Assembly (NCBI GenBank): GCA_030145945.1
Contig: JASLDK010000004.1
Location: 1-5,547 of the forward strand
Length of the DNA: 5,547 nucleotides
Reading direction: 5' to 3'
Origin: Nocardioides sp.
GTDB lineage: Bacteria > Actinomycetota > Actinomycetes > Propionibacteriales > Nocardioidaceae
Part shown: in pieces, positions 1 to 5,547 of the stretch
How the letters are laid out: each line of letters opens with the position of its first letter
How positions within the stretch are numbered: the first letter of the stretch is position 1
Program-made: the position numbers and the translations under genes
The notes under the pieces: model-generated
What the model saw: the letters and a program-made list of their open reading frames with translations, nothing else
Told to the model about the DNA's origin: nothing
Databases searched by the model: none

Positions 1-192
1 GAGAGCATAGCGATCCTCATCGGAGGCGTCCCTCCACACACGTCCATCGACGTACGCGCCACGGCGCGGTTTGGCCATGACGCCGGCGTCAACGGCCTTG
101 GCAAGCCCTCGGTCTGTATAGCCGAGATCGATCAACTCACGGCGCAGCGCAACCGGGGAGAAGACCACGTGGTCGAGATTGAGAAATGTCAT
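1..192 (-). CDS. AbiEi-like antitoxin N-terminal domain protein (partial, 3' end outside window)
   Basis: Reading the minus strand from an ATG at 192 gives 64 residues open to the window edge, starting MTFLNLDHVVFSPVALR. Residues about 14-50 look like the winged-helix antitoxin domain of the type IV AbiEi family: a helix ending in LGYTDRGLAKAVDAGV, then the basic turn KPRRGAYVDGR. The pattern 'GYTDR.L...V.AG....RRGAYVDGR' recurs in actinobacterial proteins annotated as AbiEi-family antitoxin-domain proteins, many of which carry a DUF559-like nuclease-fold C-terminus; that part is not visible here. The domain is expected to bind DNA. ATG 192 was chosen because it starts just before the domain, though the frame stays open upstream and a GTG at 291 is possible. 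No good Shine-Dalgarno is visible. Of 64 codons, 20 end in A or T, unlike the neighbouring operon. Whether a toxin partner exists cannot be seen. The domain call is fairly safe; the function is not. Confidence 0.72.
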   Translation of the reverse strand, partial: MTFLNLDHVVFSPVALRRELIDLGYTDRGLAKAVDAGVMAKPRRGAYVDGRVWRDASDEDRYAL

Positions 193-225
193 GGCGCTGG
201 AGTTCCACGCCCCGCGATCGCCGAC

Positions 226-269
226 ACATGTGGAATTCGGACCTGTGGATGGGAGCGTGAAAACCTGTG
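226..269. promoter_or_regulatory. Short direct-repeat cluster upstream of the AbiEi-like gene, possible operator
   Basis: Three related 7-mers lie on the plus strand: ACATGTG at 226-232, ACCTGTG at 241-247 and ACCTGTG at 263-269. The first two extend to a 9-mer with one mismatch (ACATGTGGA / ACCTGTGGA), and the last two are 22 nt apart, about two helical turns. The first copy sits inside an 8-bp palindrome, CACATGTG (225-232). The cluster lies 34-77 nt upstream of the ATG at 192, where a promoter or operator would be expected. AbiEi-type antitoxins are known to repress their own promoters by binding repeats; applying that here is inference. I could not find convincing -35/-10 boxes, and repeats this short can arise by chance. 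Confidence 0.25.
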
Positions 270-282
270 CTTGAACATGAAC

Positions 283-326
283 TTCATGCACTTGTTGGGG
301 GTTGCAACCCCCAACAAGTGCATGAA
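283..326 (-). terminator. Perfect 44-bp palindrome, probable terminator after rel
   Basis: The 22-base arm 283-304 (begins TTCATGCACTTG) is the exact reverse complement of 305-326 (ends CAAGTGCATGAA), with no spacer. A transcript would form a stem of about 20 bp with a G5/C5 block next to the TTGCAA apex. It lies 36 nt past the rel stop codon and before the next gene. On the minus strand it is followed by GTTCATGTTCAAG rather than a run of T; actinobacterial terminators often lack a clean U-tract. Because it is symmetrical it could stop transcription from either side. It could also be a copy of a dispersed repeat. Confidence 0.6.
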
Positions 327-352
327 CCCCCGGCTGGCCGGGGATTCATGCA
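319..352 (-). terminator. Second hairpin overlapping the palindrome
   Basis: The arms 319-333 and 338-352 pair over 15 positions with one mismatch (327 against 344), closing a 4-base loop at 334-337. The stem consists of TGCATGAA/TTCATGCA at the base and CCCCGG/CCGGGG near the loop. It begins 9 nt after the rel stop codon, so it is the first structure in the transcript after rel. Its arm at 319-326 is also the outer part of the 44-bp palindrome, so the two full hairpins cannot form together. It is probably part of the rel terminator or a 3'-end stabilising structure. Confidence 0.5.
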
Positions 353-361
353 GCCTCTCTC

Positions 362-2689
362 TTACTGCGTAACGCGGTAGGCGTCGAACACGCCGGGAAC
401 CGAGCGCACGACGTTGAGCACGGTGTCGAGGTGCTTGGCATCAGCCATCTCGAAGCTGAACCTCGACTTCGCGACCCGGTCGCGAGAGGTGGTCAGGTTG
501 GCGGACAGGATGTTCACGTGGGCGTCGGAGAGCACCATGGTGATGTCCGAGAGAAGCCGTGAACGGTCGAGCGCCTCGACCTGGATGTTGACCAGGAAGG
601 TCGACTGGCCGGTGGGAGCCCACTCGACGTCGACCAGCTTCTCCGGCTGGGCGAGCAGGCTCGTCGCGTTCGTGCAGTCCTTGCGGTGGACCGAGACGCC
701 GCCGCCCTTGGTGACGAAACCCAGGATGCTGTCCGGCGGCACGGGCGTGCAGCACTTGGCGAGCTTGACCCACACGTCGGGCGCGCCGGTCACGATCACA
801 CCGGCGTCACCGCCTGAAGGGCGGGTCTGTCGGCCACGGCGTCCGGTGATGGTGACTGCCTCGGCGAGGTCCTCCTGGGCACCCTCGTCGCCACCGTGCA
901 GTTCGATGACCTTGCGGACGACGGTCTGCGCGCCGAGATTGCCCTCCCCCACGGCGGCATAGAGCGCGCTGACGTCGACCAGCCGGAACGCCGACGCCGC
1001 GAGCGACAGGGAGTCGTGCGAGAGCAGGCGCTTGAGGGGCAGGCCCTCCTTGCGCATCAGCTTGGCGATCTCATCCTTGCCTCTCTCGATCGCCTCCTCG
1101 CGGCGTTCCTTCGTGAACCACTGCCGGATCTTGGACCGGGCGCGTGGGGACTTCACGAAGTTGAGCCAGTCGCGCGAGGGTCCGGCGCCCTCGGCCTTGG
1201 AGGTGAAGACCTCGATCACGTCGCCGTTCTCGAGCGTCGACTCCAGGGGCACGAGGCGTCCGTTGACGCGGGCACCGATCGTGCGGTTCCCGACCTCGGT
1301 GTGGACGGCGTACGCGAAGTCGACCGGGGTCGAGGCGGACGGCAGGGCGATGACGTCGCCGCGCGGGGTGAAGACGTAGGTCTCGGCCTGGTTGATCTCG
1401 AACCGGAGCGACTCGAGGAACTCGCCCGGATCCTCGACCTCGCTCTGCCAGTCGAGAAGTTGCCGCACCCACGACATGTCGTCCAGATCGCCGCGCTGAT
1501 CGGTGTCATTGCCCGCGCGGCCGTCCTCCTTGTACTTCCAGTGCGCCGCCACGCCGTACTCCGCGCGCCGGTGCTGCGCGAAGGTGCGGATCTGCATCTC
1601 CACGGGCTTGCCCTGCGGCCCGATGACCGTCGTGTGCAGGGATTGGTACATGTTGAACTTCGGCATCGCGACATAGTCCTTGAACCTGCCCAGGACCGGG
1701 TTCCACCGCGAGTGCAGGACACCGAGCACGCCGTAGCAGTCGCGGTCCTCCTCCACCAGGATCCGGATTCCCACGAGGTCGTAGATGTCGGAGAAGTCGC
1801 GACCACCGACGATCATCTTCTGATAGATCGAGTAGTAGTGCTTCGGTCGACCGGTCACGGTCGCCTTGATCTTCGCCTCACGCAGATCCTGCTCGACCTG
1901 GGAGATGACCTCGGCGAGGAACGAGTCACGCGAGGGCGCACGCTCGGCGACCAGCCGCACGATCTCGTCGTAGATCTTGGGATGGAGGGCCGCGAAGGCG
2001 AGATCCTCCAACTCCCACTTGATCGTGTTCATACCGAGCCGGTGGGCCAACGGCGCATAGATGTCGAGGGTCTCTCGAGCCTTGCGCTCCTGAGTCTCCT
2101 GCTTGACGAACCGCAACGTCCGCATGTTGTGCAGGCGGTCGGCGAGCTTGATCACGAGGACCCGGATGTCTCGCGACATCGCGACGATCATCTTGCGGAT
2201 GGTCTCCGCATTGGCCGACTCGCCATAGACGACCTTGTCGAGCTTGGTCACCCCGTCAACCAGGAGCGCCACCTCGTCACCGAAGTCACGGCGACACTCG
2301 TCGAGGGTGTACGGCGTGTCCTCGACGGTGTCGTGCAGCAGAGCCGCGACCAACGTCGGCTCGGTCATGCCGATGCCGGCGAGAATGGTGGTGACCGCGA
2401 GTGGATGCGTGATGTAGGGATCGCCGCTCTTGCGCTTCTGGTCGATGTGCAGCCGCTCGGCCGTCGCATAGGCGCGTTCGAGAAGAGCGAGGTCTGCCTT
2501 CGGGTGGTTGGCCCGAACCGCCCGGAACAACGATTCCAGGACCGGGTTGGAGACCTGCGAGCGACTGCCCATCCGTGCCAGACGGGCGCGGACACCGCGG
2601 CCGCTGCTGGCTTCAGCTGGGGCCGGGGTCGAGGCCGGCGCGAGCGGAACCCGCGGTGTCACGCGTGATTCTGTGCTCTCCTCGGTCAT
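362..2689 (-). CDS. rel: Bifunctional (p)ppGpp synthetase/hydrolase Rel (RelA/SpoT family)
   Basis: Cytosolic, ribosome-associated enzyme that makes (p)ppGpp from ATP and GDP/GTP under amino-acid starvation and hydrolyses it back; the main stringent-response switch. The 775 residues match the usual length of actinobacterial Rel. The hydrolase domain (about 75-200) keeps H95, H119-D120 (HDTVEDT), D184 and N188 (KLADRLHNMR), so it should be active. The synthetase (about 280-390) has YDLVGIRI, RFKD at 335-338 (the basic RxKD form typical of bifunctional enzymes, not the acidic ExDD of RelA), NMYQSLHTTV and VEMQIRT. TGS follows at about 437-497, a helical region at about 500-610, the Cys-Cys/His/Cys zinc-binding domain (C646, C647, H668, C672) and a C-terminal ACT domain (about 697-773). 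The first 45 residues are Pro/Ala/Ser-rich and variable. The start at 2689 has no Shine-Dalgarno but a -10-like box at leaderless spacing. It lies 45 nt after apt. No damage is seen. Confidence 0.97.
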   Translation of the reverse strand: MTEESTESRVTPRVPLAPASTPAPAEASSGRGVRARLARMGSRSQVSNPVLESLFRAVRANHPKADLALLERAYATAERLHIDQKRKSGDPYITHPLAVTTILAGIGMTEPTLVAALLHDTVEDTPYTLDECRRDFGDEVALLVDGVTKLDKVVYGESANAETIRKMIVAMSRDIRVLVIKLADRLHNMRTLRFVKQETQERKARETLDIYAPLAHRLGMNTIKWELEDLAFAALHPKIYDEIVRLVAERAPSRDSFLAEVISQVEQDLREAKIKATVTGRPKHYYSIYQKMIVGGRDFSDIYDLVGIRILVEEDRDCYGVLGVLHSRWNPVLGRFKDYVAMPKFNMYQSLHTTVIGPQGKPVEMQIRTFAQHRRAEYGVAAHWKYKEDGRAGNDTDQRGDLDDMSWVRQLLDWQSEVEDPGEFLESLRFEINQAETYVFTPRGDVIALPSASTPVDFAYAVHTEVGNRTIGARVNGRLVPLESTLENGDVIEVFTSKAEGAGPSRDWLNFVKSPRARSKIRQWFTKERREEAIERGKDEIAKLMRKEGLPLKRLLSHDSLSLAASAFRLVDVSALYAAVGEGNLGAQTVVRKVIELHGGDEGAQEDLAEAVTITGRRGRQTRPSGGDAGVIVTGAPDVWVKLAKCCTPVPPDSILGFVTKGGGVSVHRKDCTNATSLLAQPEKLVDVEWAPTGQSTFLVNIQVEALDRSRLLSDITMVLSDAHVNILSANLTTSRDRVAKSRFSFEMADAKHLDTVLNVVRSVPGVFDAYRVTQ

Positions 2690-2695
2690 TGCAAC

Positions 2696-2726
2696 AGTCT
2701 AGTGGCGTCCCTCACGCCGAGGTCAC
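2696..2726 (-). promoter_or_regulatory. Candidate rel promoter giving a leaderless transcript
   Basis: On the minus strand TAGACT (2701-2696) fits the actinobacterial -10 form TAnnnT. It is followed by six bases (GTTGCA) and then the rel ATG, so a start site 7 nt downstream would fall on the A of the ATG. This agrees with the lack of any Shine-Dalgarno before rel. A poorer -35 match, GTGACC (2726-2721), lies 19 nt upstream. The spacer holds a small inverted repeat, GGCGT and ACGCC with a 5-nt loop (2704-2718), which might be an operator or chance. Leaderless genes are common in actinobacteria; the promoter itself is inferred. Rel could also be read from upstream with apt. Confidence 0.45.
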
Positions 2727-2734
2727 GGGTCAGA

Positions 2735-3295
2735 TCAGATCGCCTGCAGCGCCGTCACGGGTACGTCGCCCAACCGGGCGCGCCCCGAGAGGAACCCGAG
2801 CTCCATCAGCACCGCGAAGTGAGCGGGCACTCCACCGCACCGGCGGACGAGATCGCAGGTGGCCTGCGCCGTCCCGCCGGTGGCGAGGACGTCGTCGATC
2901 AGCAACACCCGGTCGCCGGGCGCCACGGCGTCTCGATGCAGCTCGAGCACCGCCTCGCCGTACTCGAGCGAATAGGCGACCTGGTGGGTGTCGTGTGGCA
3001 GCTTTCCGGCCTTGCGGACCGGAACGAACCCGACGCCGAGGGCGAGCGCGACGGGCGCGGCGAGGATGAAACCTCGAGCTTCCATCCCGACCACCTTGTC
3101 GACGGCAACCCGACCGTCTGCATCGCGACCGATCTCGGCCAGCGCCGCGACGACAGCGCCGAAGCCAGCCGGGTCGGCCAGCATCGGCGTGATGTCCTTG
3201 AAGACGATGCCGGGCTCCGGGAAGTCCGGGATGTCGCGAACCAGCCGATCCAGGGCGTCGACCGCAGCGTCCCGGACGTCAACGAGACCGGTCAC
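2735..3295 (-). CDS. apt: Adenine phosphoribosyltransferase
   Basis: Cytosolic purine-salvage enzyme joining adenine to PRPP to give AMP and pyrophosphate. From the GTG at 3295 the protein has 186 residues, close to the usual 180-185. Visible family motifs are the N-terminal IPDFPEPGIVFKDITPML (22-39), MEARGF (71-76), VPVRKAGKLP (91-100), the flexible-loop segment YSLEYG (108-113) and the PRPP-binding loop VLLIDDVLATGGTA (130-143) with its paired acidic residues. The reading frame is open further upstream to 3568, but that part lies opposite no conserved sequence and inside the secF coding region. GTG 3295 is the only sensible start near the conserved N-terminus and falls 4 nt after the secF stop. 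Only a weak purine run (AAGAAG) precedes it, so translation probably depends on ribosomes finishing secF. Position between secF and rel is the conserved actinobacterial one. Confidence 0.95.
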   Translation of the reverse strand: MTGLVDVRDAAVDALDRLVRDIPDFPEPGIVFKDITPMLADPAGFGAVVAALAEIGRDADGRVAVDKVVGMEARGFILAAPVALALGVGFVPVRKAGKLPHDTHQVAYSLEYGEAVLELHRDAVAPGDRVLLIDDVLATGGTAQATCDLVRRCGGVPAHFAVLMELGFLSGRARLGDVPVTALQAI

Positions 3296-3299
3296 GCCG

Positions 3300-4571
3300 C
3301 TACTTCTTGCCGCGCTTGGAGCGCGTCTGGCGCATCGGCTGCTTGCGGCCGGAACTTCCGCTGTCGTTGACCGGGCGATTCTGCGTCGGTGCCGTGCGTC
3401 CCTTGCCGAGAGCATCGGTGTTCGGAGTCGTACGCCGAGCAGGGGTCGTGTCGTCGCCGACCTCGATCTCGAACTCGTCGTCGAGCAGTTCGTCGGGGAC
3501 GGCGTCCGGGTCGATCCCGCGGCCACTCGTCGCCGGGGCCTCGTCGCGGGCGACCGGCACCGAGGCATAGCGGTCGGCCAACGCGCGCTGCTTGGCCTTG
3601 GCCCGACGGGCCTGCACCTGCGTCTCGCTCTCCTGCATCTTCAGGTGGACCAGGACACGCGGCGCGAGCATCACCGAGGAGTAGACGCCGACGCCCATGC
3701 CGACGAACTGCGCGAGCGCGAGGTCCTGCAACGAGCTTGCACCGAGCTGGACCGCGGTGACCCACAAGATCGCGCCGATCGGGAGGAGCGCGACGATCGA
3801 GGTGTTGATCGAGCGGACCAGGGTCTGGTTGACGGCGAGGTTGGCCGCATCGGCGTACGACTGGGTGTTCTTGCGCAGGGTGGTGGTGTTCTCCTTGATC
3901 TTGTCGAACACGACCACCGTGTCGTAGAGCGAGAAGCCGAGGATCGCGAGCAGGCCGGTCACGGCCGCGGGAGTCACCTGGAACCCGGAGAGTGCGTAGA
4001 CACCCACGGTGAGCATCACGTCGTGGAACAGCGCGACGAACGCGCCGACCGACATCCGCCACTCACGGAAGTATCCCCAGATGAACAGCACGACGAGGAG
4101 GAGGAAGATCGCGACGCCGAGACCAGCTCGTTTGGCGACCTCCTGCCCCCAACTGGGGCCGATGTCCTGGATGGTGATGTCGCCGGCTTGAACCTGCTTG
4201 AACTCGCCGTGGATCAGGCTCGTCATCTCCTCGCGCTGCTTCTGCGAGAGGTTCTCGACCTGGATCGTGAGCGACGAGTTGCCCTCGGTCGTGACCGTGG
4301 GGTTCTCGGCGTTCTTGATGCCGGACTTGGCCACCTTCTCGACGAGCTTGTCGGCATTGTCCTGCGTGGCGTTGCCGGAACCCACCGGCACCGACAGCGT
4401 CGTACCACCCGTGAACTCGACGCCCATGTTGAGGGGCTTGAGGAAGAGCACGAGGATCGACAGCGCGACGACCGTGCCCGAGATGGCGTAGAACAACCAC
4501 GGGCGGCTGACGAAGTTGATCGACTTGCGGCCCTGGTAGAGCTCGTTGCCGAGCTGCGACATCTTGCCCAT
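3300..4571 (-). CDS. secF: Protein translocase subunit SecF
   Basis: Membrane subunit that works with SecD to pull exported proteins out of the SecYEG channel using the proton gradient. The 423 residues show TM1 at about 26-45, an extracytoplasmic P1 domain at about 46-140 beginning with the family motif MGVEFTGGT (49-57), and five more membrane segments at about 150-167, 173-195, 200-222, 254-275 and 283-305. The SecF signature LYDTVVVFDKIKEN (215-228) is intact, including D217, as is R253 before INTS; both are positions tied to proton movement in the family. The C-terminal tail (306-423) is long and cytoplasmic: a basic stretch, an acidic patch around 355-374, then a polar, basic end finishing RSKRGKK. 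The ATG at 4571 shares one base with the secD stop (TGATG) and has a good Shine-Dalgarno, so it is preferred over the second Met three codons in. In Mycobacterium tuberculosis an extra gene separates secF and apt; here it is absent. Confidence 0.96.
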   Translation of the reverse strand: MGKMSQLGNELYQGRKSINFVSRPWLFYAISGTVVALSILVLFLKPLNMGVEFTGGTTLSVPVGSGNATQDNADKLVEKVAKSGIKNAENPTVTTEGNSSLTIQVENLSQKQREEMTSLIHGEFKQVQAGDITIQDIGPSWGQEVAKRAGLGVAIFLLLVVLFIWGYFREWRMSVGAFVALFHDVMLTVGVYALSGFQVTPAAVTGLLAILGFSLYDTVVVFDKIKENTTTLRKNTQSYADAANLAVNQTLVRSINTSIVALLPIGAILWVTAVQLGASSLQDLALAQFVGMGVGVYSSVMLAPRVLVHLKMQESETQVQARRAKAKQRALADRYASVPVARDEAPATSGRGIDPDAVPDELLDDEFEIEVGDDTTPARRTTPNTDALGKGRTAPTQNRPVNDSGSSGRKQPMRQTRSKRGKK

Positions 4572-5547
4572 CAGGCGTCACCTCCCGCAACGCGAGTACG
4601 GCGTGAGGGCGTGATGTCCATGCCCAAGGTCTCCTTGCTGAGGCCGGACAGCTTGTGCCCGGAGTTGAACGCCTTGAACTGGGCGAGCCACGACACCATC
4701 GGCTTGGTGAACCAGAACAGGACGGCGAGGTCGATCAGGGTGGTCAGACCCAGCGCGAAACCGAAGCCCTTCACTGCGCCGGTGGCGAAGATGTAGAGCA
4801 CCAGCGCCGAGAGGATCTGGACCGTGTTGGCCGCCACCCGGGTGACGCGCGCCCGCGCCCATCCGGTCTCCACGGCGACCCGCATCGACTTTCCTTCGCG
4901 CATCTCGTCGCGGATGCGCTCGAAGAAGATGACGAACGAGTCGGCGGTGATGCCGACCGCGATGATCAGTCCGGCGATGCCGGGCAGGGTGAGGGTGAAG
5001 CCTGCGGTCTTGCTGAGCAGCAGCACCATCGCGTAGGTGATGATCGCGGCGACGAAGAGCGAGCTGACGACCACGAGGCCGAGGCCGCGGTAGTAGAGCA
5101 GGCAGTAGAGCATCACCAGCGCCAGGCCGATGCCGCCGGCGAGCATGCCTGCGGAGAGTTGGTTGCCGGCCAGGGAAGGCCCGATCTCCTCGACCGAGGT
5201 CTGCTTGTCGTCGAACTTGATCGGCAACGCACCGAACTTCAGGCTGTTGGCGAGGTCGAGCGCGCTCTGCTCGGTGAAGTTGCCCTCGATCTGCGAGCGA
5301 CCGTCGGTGATGACACTGTTCATGACGGGGTAGGTCAGCACCTGGCCGTCGAGGACCACGGCGAACTGCTCGTTGGTGCCGGCGAAGGCGCGGGAGACGG
5401 CCTCGAAGTCGTCGGAGGCGCCGGCCGAACCCTTGGGGTGGGCGCGGTCCTTGCTGTTGCCCATCTCGATGGCGACGACCCAGCCGACGCCGTTCTGCGG
5501 GGTCTGCGCGCTGGCGTTGTTGAGCTCGGTGCCCTCGACGACCGACT
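4571..5547 (-). CDS. secD: Protein translocase subunit SecD (partial, 5' end outside window)
   Basis: Partner of SecF in the SecDF complex, with a large extracytoplasmic P1 domain that is thought to hold the emerging substrate. The window shows the last 324 residues; actinobacterial SecD is usually about 550-620, so the N-terminus, TM1 and most of P1 are missing. The frame is open to 5547, so the internal Met at 5464 is not the start. Visible residues 1-125 are the end of P1, including GWVVAIEM, FAVVLDGQVLTYP and SLKFGALPIKFDD, with a Gly/Ala/Ser-rich insertion near 37-44. Five membrane segments follow at about 130-152, 154-177, 182-207, 239-255 and 262-285. The SecD signature GITADSFVIFFERIRDE (198-214) carries the conserved Asp (202) linked to proton transport. 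The gene ends in TGA overlapping the secF ATG by one base. By family precedent yajC should lie upstream, beyond the window. Confidence 0.96.
   Translation of the reverse strand, partial: SVVEGTELNNASAQTPQNGVGWVVAIEMGNSKDRAHPKGSAGASDDFEAVSRAFAGTNEQFAVVLDGQVLTYPVMNSVITDGRSQIEGNFTEQSALDLANSLKFGALPIKFDDKQTSVEEIGPSLAGNQLSAGMLAGGIGLALVMLYCLLYYRGLGLVVVSSLFVAAIITYAMVLLLSKTAGFTLTLPGIAGLIIAVGITADSFVIFFERIRDEMREGKSMRVAVETGWARARVTRVAANTVQILSALVLYIFATGAVKGFGFALGLTTLIDLAVLFWFTKPMVSWLAQFKAFNSGHKLSGLSKETLGMDITPSRRTRVAGGDA
4581..4586 (-). promoter_or_regulatory. Shine-Dalgarno of secF inside the end of secD
   Basis: GGGAGG on the minus strand, 9 nt before the secF ATG at 4571, lies within the last codons of secD. 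It is the only strong ribosome-binding site among the gene junctions seen here, and it settles the secF start at 4571 rather than the second ATG at 4562. Confidence 0.8.

Larger units (their letters stand above)
276..352. repeat. Interlocking array of four alternating TTCATG/CATGAA arms
   Basis: Four related arms alternate in orientation: CATGAA at 276-281, TTCATGCA at 283-290, TGCATGAA at 319-326 and TTCATGCA at 345-352. Neighbouring arms are complementary, giving the 44-bp palindrome (second with third arm) and the overlapping hairpin (third with fourth). A weak CATG/CATG pairing is possible between the first two. A GAACCCCC/GCAACCCCC-type C-rich block follows the apex of the palindrome and recurs after the third arm. 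The arrangement could switch between alternative folds or be a mobile or REP-like element. Its number of genomic copies is unknown. Confidence 0.5.

Noticed and set aside
271..288. LexA/SOS-box-like site (TTGAACATGAACTTC)
   Set aside because: Only one half resembles the actinobacterial GAAC...GTTC box; the second half is not in the right place. The sequence is explained by the repeat arms there.
169..372. 67-residue plus-strand open frame covering the spacer
   Set aside because: It overlaps the AbiEi-like start, both hairpins and the rel 3' end, has no clear ribosome-binding site and no known motif. The palindromes explain much of its sequence.
896..2668. 590-residue open frame on the plus strand opposite rel
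   Set aside because: It lies entirely antisense to an intact, fully recognisable Rel. It shows only Arg/Asp/Val/Leu-rich sequence without any known motif, as expected from an antisense frame in GC-rich DNA.
3296..3568. N-terminal extension of Apt by about 91 residues
   Set aside because: The extension is an Arg/Ser/Thr-rich translation of secF coding sequence in another frame; the conserved Apt sequence begins just after the GTG at 3295.
2988..4796. 602-residue open frame on the plus strand opposite apt, secF and secD
   Set aside because: It spans three real genes on the other strand, has low-complexity composition (Arg/Asp/Glu/Leu blocks) and no recognisable domain; an antisense shadow.
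5462..5464. ATG at 5464 as the start of SecD
   Set aside because: The frame continues upstream to 5547 with typical SecD P1 sequence (GWVVAIE immediately before the Met), so the Met is internal.
1..5547. tRNA, rRNA, CRISPR array, insertion sequence or riboswitch
   Set aside because: No cloverleaf-like segment, regularly spaced repeat array, transposase coding sequence or recognisable riboswitch core was seen; nearly all of the window is occupied by the five genes.

Overview
The window comes from a high-GC actinobacterium. Codons end almost always in G or C, and the gene order secD-secF-apt-rel is the conserved actinobacterial block known from Streptomyces and, with one extra gene, Mycobacterium. 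The Rel and SecF sequences read like Nocardioidaceae (Nocardioides/Aeromicrobium-type), but that family assignment is an impression from sequence alone. Every supported gene lies on the minus strand, so transcription runs from the right end of the window to the left.

Layout in transcription order: (1) 5547-4571, the C-terminal part of SecD, 5' end outside the window. (2) 4571-3300, complete SecF, sharing one base with secD (TGATG) and preceded by a strong Shine-Dalgarno. (3) 3295-2735, adenine phosphoribosyltransferase, GTG start 4 nt after the secF stop. (4) A 45-nt gap holding a candidate promoter placed so that rel would be transcribed without a leader. (5) 2689-362, a full-length bifunctional (p)ppGpp synthetase/hydrolase with all its usual domains and catalytic residues. 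(6) 361-193, a non-coding spacer with a perfect 44-bp palindrome, a second overlapping hairpin and a short direct-repeat cluster. (7) 192-1, the N-terminal 64 residues of an AbiEi-like antitoxin-domain protein, cut by the window edge.

How they fit: SecD and SecF form the membrane-embedded, proton-motive-force-driven accessory complex of the Sec translocon. Apt salvages adenine to AMP, and Rel controls the stringent-response alarmone made from GTP/GDP and ATP. Their adjacency is a conserved arrangement rather than a single pathway. The last gene does not belong to this block. Its codon use is clearly less GC-biased (20 of 64 codons end in A/T, against 3 of the first 64 in secF), and it follows a terminator-like palindrome, so it looks like accessory or acquired DNA.

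The four-gene block is ordinary housekeeping. The places worth a second look are the palindrome cluster at 276-352 and the AbiEi-like gene with its upstream repeats. I found no convincing new system inside the window; any such system would have to extend beyond position 1.
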